A stretch of DNA of 64,000 bases from an uncultured Flavobacterium sp. (GTDB lineage Bacteria; Bacteroidota; Bacteroidia; Flavobacteriales; Flavobacteriaceae). Position numbers and translations under genes: made by a program. Below are positions 34,100-42,092 of the stretch, piece by piece. Under the pieces are notes generated by a model. That model saw only the letters and a list, made by a program, of their open reading frames with translations. It did not search any database and was not told the origin of the DNA. The stretch spans positions 1-64,000 of the forward strand of contig CALTVC010000002.1 in NCBI GenBank assembly GCA_943912855.1, given 5' to 3'. Position 1 is the stretch's first letter. Every line of letters starts with the position of its first letter.

Positions 34100-37000
34100 T
34101 TAGAATGTAACATTTAACCCCAGCGACCATGTTCTGTTATACGGATACGTAGTATTAGAGCTTTCGCCAAATTCAGGGTCGTAACCGTCTTTTACTTTTG
34201 TAAATTCAAACAGGTCGTTTCCTGAGAAATACAACCTAACCTTAGGTATGGTATAATCAGCTACTTTAAGGTCAGTCAGCGTATAGCCCACCACCAGTGA
34301 TTTCATCCTTATGTAACGGTTGTTTTGCAGGGCAAAATCATTATTAAGCCAGTTCCATTTGGCACGGTCCAGGTTAGCAGTCATCCTCGGGAATGCCGCT
34401 CCTGTATTTTGCTCCGTCCAGGTTTTGCCTATGTAAGCTGTGGTCTGGTTGGTATATAAGGTAGCAAAAGGATATGCCATGTAACCTATACGCTGTATAT
34501 CTTGTTCCAATACACCCTGGAAGAATGCCGTTATATCAAACCCTCCGTATTGCCCGGTAAGGTTAAGACCATACACATAATGCGGAGCCGCATCGCCCAC
34601 AAACTTCAGGTCTTCCTGGTTGATTACACCATCGCCATTACGGTCTACTTTAATGATGTCGCCGGGGCGAAGCCTGGTTTGGTCAGTGCCCAGGGCTGCA
34701 AGGTCGCCCTTACCACCATAGGTATCGTAGTAAGCATCTACCTGTTCCTGATTTTGGAAGAAACCAGCCGTTTCATACATAAAGTAGGAGTTAATAGGAT
34801 AACCTTCTACGTTATAGCTATTAGCCGTAGAGTTAAGCCCCGGACGGATTACATTGGCATTTTTCATAGAAGTAATCTTGTTTCGGGTATCACTCATGTT
34901 AGCACTTACACTGTACTTGAATTTCCCCACTTCGCCACGATAGCCAAGGCTAAATTCCCATCCCCTAACGTCAAACTGACCTGCGTTAGATTTTGGAGCG
35001 GTACCACCCAGTACGTCAGGATATTGTACGTTGATGAACATATTAGTGTTCCTTGTATTGAAGTAATCGTAGTAACCAAAAATTTTACCGTCAAGAAGAC
35101 CGAAATCTACACCGTATGTCTTTTTGATTACGCGTTCCCACACACGCTCGTTACTGGAAATACCGTTTACCCAAGCCGAGTTCTGGAACGCCGGTACACT
35201 GCCAAACAATGCCGAACCGTTACTGATTTGCGATACGTAATCGTTATTACCTATACCCACCTGGTTACCGGTTTCGCCATACGTATAACGAAGTTTAAGA
35301 AGGCTGATGGGCTTAATGTTTTTCATAAATTCTTCCTGAGAAACAACCCAACCTACCTGTGCACTACCAAAGTTTGACCACTTATAGCCAGTATCAAACT
35401 TAGAAGAACCATCGCGCCTGCCACTTACTTCAAACAGGTACTTGTCTTTGTAGTTGTAAGTAAAACGACCTACGTAAGAGTATAAACCCCAGTTACCCGC
35501 GCCACCTTTGGCTTCTACCAATTCTGAAAGTGAACCGAGGTTAAGGTCGTACACGCCTAAATCCTGGAAGCCCCTGCGGTAACCGTATAAGGTTTTATCC
35601 TGGCTGAGTTCTGCGGTAAGACCCGCCATAGCCGTAATGTTATGATCGCCAAATGATTTGGTATAATTAAGGAAACCGCCGTAGTTTTGGTAAATGGTAT
35701 ACTTACTCTGCTCACGGATAGACGACTGCGCATTTACCTTTTCCTGAGACAGCTGCCCGAACCACGTATACTGCGGTACCGTAAGCTGATACATTTGGTA
35801 ATTATTAAAATCCTTGTTGTAAGAACTTGTTATTTTAAAGCTCAGGTCTTTAGTAATATTTGCCGTTGCACCCGCGTACACTTTAATCTGGTCTACTTTT
35901 GTATTTTCACGACCACCGTCTACCGTTGCCGCAATGGCGTTACGGTTACCCGCTATATTAAAGTTGGCATACCACTGCCCATAAGGGTTACGTGCAGGGA
36001 AAAACGGAGGATCCAGTACTACCGATGCAGCATCTAAACCTGTAGAAGGGCTTGATATGTCATACTTCAGGTATGACACGTTTGTTTCCAGCTTTAACCA
36101 GTCGGTTACGTTAAAATCATAATTTAGCCTTATGTTGTGCTGTTTTTTGCCGTCATAAGCGGTTTTAAGCGCGCCTACATCTTCAGAAAAACCATACGAT
36201 AACCTGTAATTGGTTTTATCTGTAGCCCCCGAAAGACTGGCGGTTTGCATATTACTGTATGATGTGCCAAACATTTCGTCGTAGCGCGAGGCATTGCCTA
36301 TATACAAATCGCCCCAGGCTGCTGTGGTATAAATACCCTGATACCCTGATTGCATTTGCTCCAGGTTAGCTCTTGTTTGCCAGTTCCAGTAGTTAGGGTA
36401 AGCACCATCCTGGTCTGCCGCCTCTAACCAAACGGTGGCATATTGTCTCATATCTGGTGTTGGAGGCTTAATGCCCAGGGTATTCATACGGAGCGTACTG
36501 GTTACATCTACCGTCATTTTACCTTTAGCACCTTTTTTGGTAATTACCAAAATAACACCGTTTGCCGCACGAGAACCGTAAATAGCCGCCGAGCCGTCTT
36601 TAAGTACGGTAATGCTTTGTATATCATCAGGGTTCATGTTGTAAAACGCCTCGAAGTTAATGGCAGGTACACCGTCTATGACAAGAAGCGGAGAACCTCC
36701 GTTTGCCGATGTAGCACCACGAATTTGCATGGCAATGTTTTCGCGTCCCGGCCTTGACGAGGTACGGGTAACGACAAGACCCGGGGTTTGTCCCTGTAAA
36801 GCCAGCGCCGGGTTGGTCACCGCCCTGTCCTGAAAGGTTTTTGCCGTTACGGTTTCTATAGATCCTGTAGAAGTTACTTTTTTCTGTGTACCGTAACCTA
36901 CTACTACTACTTCCTGCATTTCTTTAACATCTGTAGTCAGGGTAACGTTTATCTCAGCCTTGTTGCCTACGGTTATTTCCTGCGTAGCAAAGCCAACAGA

Positions 37001-37312
37001 ACTTATAACCAGTACTGCATCCGGAGAGGGTACTTCTATAGAGAAATTACCATCTATATCTGTAGATACTCCTGTGGTGGTACCTTTAAGCAATACGTTT
37101 ACCCCGGGTATACCAATGTTGTCTTCGGCAGAAATTATTTTTCCTGTAACTATTTTTTGCTGCTCATAAGCCCTTGCAGTACTGAGCACCGAAACAGGCA
37201 ATGAAGACGCAAACGTTTGAGAAAAACAGGAAATAAAAAAAACCAATGCCAGCGAGGACATACCCCTGCCAAACATTTTGTGTCTTGTTATTAAGTAATG
37301 ATTTACTTCCAT
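34100..37312 (-). CDS. SusC-like TonB-dependent oligosaccharide transporter
   Basis: A 1070-aa outer-membrane protein. A signal sequence (SSLALVFFISCFSQTFASS) is followed by a carboxypeptidase-regulatory-like domain (GVNVLLKGTTTGVSTDIDG), a TonB-box region (EVVVVGYGTQKK), the plug (LLVIDGVPAINF, ITVLKDGSAAIYGSRAANG) and a 22-strand barrel ending RTWSLGLNVTF. It imports oligosaccharides with its SusD partner, powered by TonB. It is the first gene of the PUL operon. The start used is ATG 37312; the Met at residue 13 is an alternative that shortens the signal sequence. Confidence 0.96.
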   Translation of the reverse strand: MEVNHYLITRHKMFGRGMSSLALVFFISCFSQTFASSLPVSVLSTARAYEQQKIVTGKIISAEDNIGIPGVNVLLKGTTTGVSTDIDGNFSIEVPSPDAVLVISSVGFATQEITVGNKAEINVTLTTDVKEMQEVVVVGYGTQKKVTSTGSIETVTAKTFQDRAVTNPALALQGQTPGLVVTRTSSRPGRENIAMQIRGATSANGGSPLLVIDGVPAINFEAFYNMNPDDIQSITVLKDGSAAIYGSRAANGVILVITKKGAKGKMTVDVTSTLRMNTLGIKPPTPDMRQYATVWLEAADQDGAYPNYWNWQTRANLEQMQSGYQGIYTTAAWGDLYIGNASRYDEMFGTSYSNMQTASLSGATDKTNYRLSYGFSEDVGALKTAYDGKKQHNIRLNYDFNVTDWLKLETNVSYLKYDISSPSTGLDAASVVLDPPFFPARNPYGQWYANFNIAGNRNAIAATVDGGRENTKVDQIKVYAGATANITKDLSFKITSSYNKDFNNYQMYQLTVPQYTWFGQLSQEKVNAQSSIREQSKYTIYQNYGGFLNYTKSFGDHNITAMAGLTAELSQDKTLYGYRRGFQDLGVYDLNLGSLSELVEAKGGAGNWGLYSYVGRFTYNYKDKYLFEVSGRRDGSSKFDTGYKWSNFGSAQVGWVVSQEEFMKNIKPISLLKLRYTYGETGNQVGIGNNDYVSQISNGSALFGSVPAFQNSAWVNGISSNERVWERVIKKTYGVDFGLLDGKIFGYYDYFNTRNTNMFINVQYPDVLGGTAPKSNAGQFDVRGWEFSLGYRGEVGKFKYSVSANMSDTRNKITSMKNANVIRPGLNSTANSYNVEGYPINSYFMYETAGFFQNQEQVDAYYDTYGGKGDLAALGTDQTRLRPGDIIKVDRNGDGVINQEDLKFVGDAAPHYVYGLNLTGQYGGFDITAFFQGVLEQDIQRIGYMAYPFATLYTNQTTAYIGKTWTEQNTGAAFPRMTANLDRAKWNWLNNDFALQNNRYIRMKSLVVGYTLTDLKVADYTIPKVRLYFSGNDLFEFTKVKDGYDPEFGESSNTTYPYNRTWSLGLNVTF

Positions 37313-37527
37313 TATTGTTGTTTAATTTGGTTATACTTTACTAATGCCGGGGCTATATAAAGAGCTCTTTTTAACCCCGTCTTACGAATGAGAACTGTTT
37401 TTTCAGACCATAATTCACATATTAATATTATTGATTGGCTATTTTTTTGCTTTTAAAAATAAATCAGGTAAAATTTTATCAATGACCACATTTTCAGCAT
37501 ACAATGTTATTCATTTTCAAAAAAAAC
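37313..37527 (-). promoter_or_regulatory. susC promoter/leader region with a palindrome
   Basis: These 215 bases upstream of susC hold an imperfect inverted repeat at 37348-37379: the perfect core AAAGAGCTCTTT flanked by CGGGG and CCCCG. It could be a leader hairpin or the HTCS binding site. No TAnnTTTG promoter is visible, which fits an activator-dependent promoter. Confidence 0.45.
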
Positions 37528-37565
37528 GGTTATAAATTATAGTGCAATGACTATAATTTATAACC
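37528..37565 (-). terminator. Terminator of the HTCS gene
   Basis: A perfect 16-bp stem (GGTTATAAATTATAGT / ACTATAATTTATAACC) with a 6-nt loop lies 35 bases past the HTCS stop. Leftward it continues into G and a T8 run, the normal form of a rho-independent terminator. Confidence 0.85.
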
Positions 37566-37599
37566 CATTTTAACGGTTTATTACGGGAAAACCGTAATT

Positions 37600-40500
37600 C
37601 TAACCCGGTGATTCATTTTCGGTTTTAGCGTTCTCAATAAATTGTGTTGGCGTAATGCCAAACAGCTCCTTAAACGTTTTAGCAAAGTAAGCGGAAGAGT
37701 TAAATCCGCAGAGGTGTGTAATCTCCTTAACGGAGTATTTTTCGGTTAGCAGCAAACTTGCCGCATGCTTCAGTTTTATGGTTCTTATAAAATTGCTTGG
37801 GTTTTGTCCGGTTATGGCGTTTATCTTCCTGTAAAATTGCGACCTGCCCAAACCTATTTCCTTAATCACATCATCCAGTGAAAAGTCGGCGTTAGAAATA
37901 TTGTCCAAGACCACCTTTGTAGCCTTTTCTAAAAATACCTCATCAACCGTATTGGCTGTTTCTTTGGTTTCAGCCGAAACGCCACCCAGCATTACAAACC
38001 TGTCGCGTGTACGTTTACGCGCTTCAAGCAGGTTTTTAACCCGGGCACGGAGTACGTTAATGTTAAACGGTTTCGGCAGGTATTCATCGGCCCCCGTATC
38101 GTATCCTTCTATCCTATCCTCTTCAAGGCTACGGGCGGTAAGTAGTATAACGGGAATGTGACTTATTTCAAGCTCATTTTTTATTTGCCTGCACATTTCA
38201 AAACCATCCATTTGCGGCATCATTACATCGCTTATAACAATGTCCGGGTAATATTTTTTAACCAACTCTAACCCTACCGCGCCATTTGCCGCCTCTTTAA
38301 CCCTGAACTGAGCAGAGAGTTCGTTTTTTAAATGGGTACGAAGTTCCTTATTGTCTTCTACAATGAGTAACAATGGCCTGTTGGCATCGGGCACTAGGGG
38401 AGTTTCACTCTCATCTTCGGTAGTTTCGTTAGAAATGGCTATTTCATATTCTGCCGATTTAATAGGGTTGGCATCAATTATATAATTCTGTATTTCAGAT
38501 CCTGTGGTTTCTTTTTTATTTGATGCCTTTAAATCAAGCGGAAGCAACACCGTGAACGCAGCCCCTTCTCCTTCCCTGCTTTCCACACTAATGCTTCCTT
38601 TGTGCAATTCTACAAGCGCTTTTGTATAGTTTAGCCCGATGCCTGTACCCGCCACTGAGGCATCGGCATGGAAAAACCTCCTGAAAACATCTTTAAGATG
38701 TTCTTGCTTAAAACCCACACCTGTATCTGTTACGGTTATCTTTACAAAATCGCCCTGCTTTTTCTTTTTCAGCAATTTACCCAAAGTATTCTGAGATAGC
38801 ATTTCGGTAGATTCCTCCACATTTACAGCAATGCTACCGCCGTTCCCGGTAAACTTAACCGCATTAGAGAGCAGGTTAGTAAGTATTTTTTCAAGTTTAT
38901 CAGGATCGAGCTGCCCTACCCTGTTTTTTAAACTGCTTGTAAATTGTATGCTTATGTCTTTAGATTTGGCAAGTTCTTCAAATAGCGTAAGTATGTCTTT
39001 GGTGAACTTCGCTACGTTTACGCGTTGCAGCTCCAGTGAAGATTCTCCCAGGTCTATTTTCCTGAAATCAAGGAGTTGGTTAACCAGGTACAACAAGCGC
39101 CTGCTGCTGCGTTGTATGACTAGTGCCGAACTTTTTACCTGATCGGGATTATCGTACGCTGAGAGTATTTTTTCGGCAGGGTTAAGTATAAGCGTTAACG
39201 GAGTACGGAATTCATGCGACACATTTATAAAAAAACGAAGCTTCATTTGATCCAGTTCATGTTCTTTTTCCTCCTGAACCTTACGGGTATAGTATTTCAT
39301 GCCAAACCAAAACGCGGTTACGACAAGTATTGCATAGATGCTATACGCCCACCAGGTTTTCCAGGGTGGCGGAAGTATGGTGATTGCTATTACTTTTTTA
39401 TCTGCCTTAGCCCAGTTACCATCTTCAGATGCTAAAACTTCAAAAGTATAACTGCCTGGTGGCAGGCTGCTGTAATTAGCCATTCTCTCGGTTCCTGCTT
39501 CAATAAAATCATCATGAAGCCCCAGCATACGATAGGCGTATTTAACACGATCAGGATTCTTATAATTTAACGCCACAAACCCAAGGCTTATATAGCCTTC
39601 ATTATGTTTTAATTCGAGTTTGTTTAGAGATGCTACCGACTGTTGCAGCATAACCCTCTTGTTAATGGTATCGCCGGCATTTACTTTTTTATTAAACAGC
39701 CTCAGCTCAGTAATGTAGGGCTTTAGCTTTTTATTTTCGGGGTTTATGTCTGCGGGATTAAAAATATTAAACCCGTTTATACCCCCTGCAATAATGCGTC
39801 CATTTTTGGTTTTACATATCGATTTACTCTGGAATTCAGTACCCTGCAAACCATCATGCACGTTAAAATTTGTAATTACATTATTATGAGTATCCAAAAC
39901 AGACAAACCTCCTTTTGTAGTAATCCAGATGCGGTGCATATCGTCTTCCTGAATGCCTACAATGTAGTTGTTAGGCAGTCCTTTAGACACAGAATATAGC
40001 GCTTTGAACGTAAGGTTTGAGGTAAGTTCATACAGTCCGACATCTGTACCTATCCATATATTATGATTATGGTCTTCGGTTATGAAGTTTACCCTGCTCT
40101 CTGCCATGTTTTTAACCTTTAACGAAGTAAAGCTCAGTTTGGGTGGCAGGGCTGTCTTATCGTCAAGTTGGGCATAGCACATACCCTGTGCGGTACCTAC
40201 CAGCAACCTGTTTTGGGAATCGGTAAATAGAGAAAAGACGAAATTATTACTCAGGCTGTTAGATGTCGCCGGATTGTTCTTGTACGAATAAAAGCGTTTG
40301 GTTACAGGGTCGAAAAGATTAAGGCCGGCACTGGAAGTACCAAGCCAAACCCTGCCCTGTTTATCCTTTTCTATACACCATACCGTATTTTGCCCCAATG
40401 AATAAGGGTTTGCAGGATTATGCTTGTAAATTACATTAGCATGGGTTGCGGTATTAAACTCATTTAATCCACCGTCCCAGGTGCCTATATATAGGGTGTT

Positions 40501-41775
40501 TTTATCACCTTCTTTTAGGTAGAGGATTTTGTCTGAACTCAAAGCACCGCCTGTAGCAGCATTGTAATATGTAAAGCTGTTGTTTTTTTCGTCAAACAGG
40601 TTAAGACCACCGCCGTCGGTACCTATCCATATTTTTCCGTCTGAGGTTTCGGTTACAGCCTGGGCTATTTTTGTACTCAGCCCCGTAGGTTTACCATACT
40701 TATAATAGTAATGCCCAAAAAGCGACTTGGACAGTGCCAACTTATTTACTCCCTTGTTATAACTGGCTATCCAGTAGATGCCATCTTTGTCCTGTAGTAT
40801 TTTGCTGGGCTGGTTGTTTGGCAAAGAAAAAGAGTCGTTATTATTATGCTCTATATGCTGAATTACCTTGAAATCCTTGTTAATTAAGTAGATGCCGTTA
40901 CCATCTGTAGCCACCCACATAATGCCCTGCTTATCTTTAAGAATATGAAATACGGGAACCGCCGAACCTGCAAAAGACAACCTTTTAGAGGTATGATTTT
41001 TTGTATTGAAAACGTACATTCTTGAGAGGTCGTTTCCTATCCATAAATTATTCTGGGCATCAAACAACAGTTGTTTTGGCAGATGCCCTAAAAACCCCTT
41101 CTCCTCTAAATCGATTGCGAACCTTGTGAATTTTTTTTTGGATGGGTCAAAACAGTTAAGGTAGTTACTGTCTGTAACAAACCAGATACTACCACGGCTG
41201 TCTTTAGCCATGTTTGTTACATTGTTATTATCTACCGAATTTGCATCTCTGGGTTTGTTAAACCTCTCGTAGTCAGGATTACGGGCTATATCATCTGAAC
41301 TCCCTTTTAGAACAAGCCTGATTAAACCGTTTTTTGAACCAATGTAAAGTGAGTTATCTTGTTTATTAAACAACAGAGAGTTAATATTTTCCCTGTAACT
41401 TTTGTTCCCTGTAAAATTTACCTTGTAAAACTTCTGTTGTTTCTTATCGTAAATATTAAGTCCGCTACCCGTACCTATCCATAGACGGCCGGTGTTGTCT
41501 TCTGTAATTACATTAATACGGTTATTGCTTATAGCATTAGGGTCTGTAAGCGACGGACGGAAAATCTCAAAATCGTAACCATTAAACTTATTGAGTCCGT
41601 CTATGGTACCAAACCACAAAAAGCCTTCGCTGTCCTCAAAAATCTCCAAACAGGTACTGCTGGAAATGCCTTCGGGAGTATCGTAATTCTCAAATCTTAA
41701 ATTTGGGAACTGACCATAACATGGAAAATTCAGGCACAGTAAGAGCAACAAAATGCTTTTAAATAAAATACGCAT
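37600..41775 (-). CDS. Hybrid two-component system regulator (HTCS)
   Basis: A 1391-aa protein with a signal peptide (SILLLLLCLNFPCYGQ). The periplasmic sensor is a two-bladed Reg_prop propeller with repeats such as GFLWFGTIDGLNKFN and GKIWIGTDGGGLNLF, followed by a Y_Y_Y domain (YKNPDRVKYAYRMLG, LPPGSYTFEVLASEDGNW). One membrane helix (AYSIYAILVVTAFWFGMKY) leads to a histidine kinase (FINVSHEFRTPLTL, His near 853; HATPase with DTGVGF and GTGIGLNY). A receiver follows (VISDVMMPQMDGF, Asp near 1181), then a C-terminal AraC helix-turn-helix (VKEITHLCGFNSSAYFAKTF). It senses a PUL-derived oligosaccharide and probably activates the neighbouring susC operon. Confidence 0.96.
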   Translation of the reverse strand: MRILFKSILLLLLCLNFPCYGQFPNLRFENYDTPEGISSSTCLEIFEDSEGFLWFGTIDGLNKFNGYDFEIFRPSLTDPNAISNNRINVITEDNTGRLWIGTGSGLNIYDKKQQKFYKVNFTGNKSYRENINSLLFNKQDNSLYIGSKNGLIRLVLKGSSDDIARNPDYERFNKPRDANSVDNNNVTNMAKDSRGSIWFVTDSNYLNCFDPSKKKFTRFAIDLEEKGFLGHLPKQLLFDAQNNLWIGNDLSRMYVFNTKNHTSKRLSFAGSAVPVFHILKDKQGIMWVATDGNGIYLINKDFKVIQHIEHNNNDSFSLPNNQPSKILQDKDGIYWIASYNKGVNKLALSKSLFGHYYYKYGKPTGLSTKIAQAVTETSDGKIWIGTDGGGLNLFDEKNNSFTYYNAATGGALSSDKILYLKEGDKNTLYIGTWDGGLNEFNTATHANVIYKHNPANPYSLGQNTVWCIEKDKQGRVWLGTSSAGLNLFDPVTKRFYSYKNNPATSNSLSNNFVFSLFTDSQNRLLVGTAQGMCYAQLDDKTALPPKLSFTSLKVKNMAESRVNFITEDHNHNIWIGTDVGLYELTSNLTFKALYSVSKGLPNNYIVGIQEDDMHRIWITTKGGLSVLDTHNNVITNFNVHDGLQGTEFQSKSICKTKNGRIIAGGINGFNIFNPADINPENKKLKPYITELRLFNKKVNAGDTINKRVMLQQSVASLNKLELKHNEGYISLGFVALNYKNPDRVKYAYRMLGLHDDFIEAGTERMANYSSLPPGSYTFEVLASEDGNWAKADKKVIAITILPPPWKTWWAYSIYAILVVTAFWFGMKYYTRKVQEEKEHELDQMKLRFFINVSHEFRTPLTLILNPAEKILSAYDNPDQVKSSALVIQRSSRRLLYLVNQLLDFRKIDLGESSLELQRVNVAKFTKDILTLFEELAKSKDISIQFTSSLKNRVGQLDPDKLEKILTNLLSNAVKFTGNGGSIAVNVEESTEMLSQNTLGKLLKKKKQGDFVKITVTDTGVGFKQEHLKDVFRRFFHADASVAGTGIGLNYTKALVELHKGSISVESREGEGAAFTVLLPLDLKASNKKETTGSEIQNYIIDANPIKSAEYEIAISNETTEDESETPLVPDANRPLLLIVEDNKELRTHLKNELSAQFRVKEAANGAVGLELVKKYYPDIVISDVMMPQMDGFEMCRQIKNELEISHIPVILLTARSLEEDRIEGYDTGADEYLPKPFNINVLRARVKNLLEARKRTRDRFVMLGGVSAETKETANTVDEVFLEKATKVVLDNISNADFSLDDVIKEIGLGRSQFYRKINAITGQNPSNFIRTIKLKHAASLLLTEKYSVKEITHLCGFNSSAYFAKTFKELFGITPTQFIENAKTENESPG

Positions 41776-42092
41776 GTTAACCAGAGGATTTTTTGTTGAA
41801 GTTAGGCGAAAATATAAAAATTATGTCATTATTAAGCCCCAATAGTAGAATTCTATTTATCATGTTTACTAATAAGGTTTGTGCTTTTAGGGCGAAAGTT
41901 TAAAAAATTTTTGACTGTAAAAATAAAACTGTTTCAATTGTTCCGAATCTGGCATTGATATGTTTCAAATGAAACAGTTTTAAGTTTTATTAACCTATGT
42001 TAGGTTAATAAAAACTTTGCTTCATTTTGAGTTAACCTTTTGAAAACATAGCACGGGTAATTTTGCGCCTCAATTAACAACTAAACAACAAC
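41776..42092. promoter_or_regulatory. Divergent promoter region with nested dyads
   Basis: This 317-base gap lies between the leftward HTCS gene and the rightward TonB receptor gene. It contains a 12-bp inverted repeat AAAACTGTTTCA (41925-41936) / TGAAACAGTTTT (41970-41981), an inner palindrome TGTTTCA-AA-TGAAACA (41961-41976), and a 13-bp palindrome TTTTATTAACCTA / TAGGTTAATAAAA (41985-42013). TAATTTTG at 42058-42065 matches the flavobacterial -7 element, although the nearest TTG is only 15 bases upstream of it. The dyads are likely operator sites for the phytase locus. Confidence 0.5.

Noticed and set aside
34502..35377. 291-codon open frame on the + strand inside susC
   Set aside because: It is antisense to the strongly supported SusC reading; its length is explained by codon bias of the real gene.
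11340..37312. Assignment of the PUL to glycosaminoglycans because of the heparinase-like lyase, GH88 and KduI/KduD
   Set aside because: No sulfatase or hexosamine-processing gene is present, and the arabinofuranosidase-type enzymes do not fit.
37528..37565. 16-bp perfect palindrome considered as an HTCS operator
   Set aside because: It sits just past the HTCS stop and runs into T8 leftward, which is the form of a terminator.
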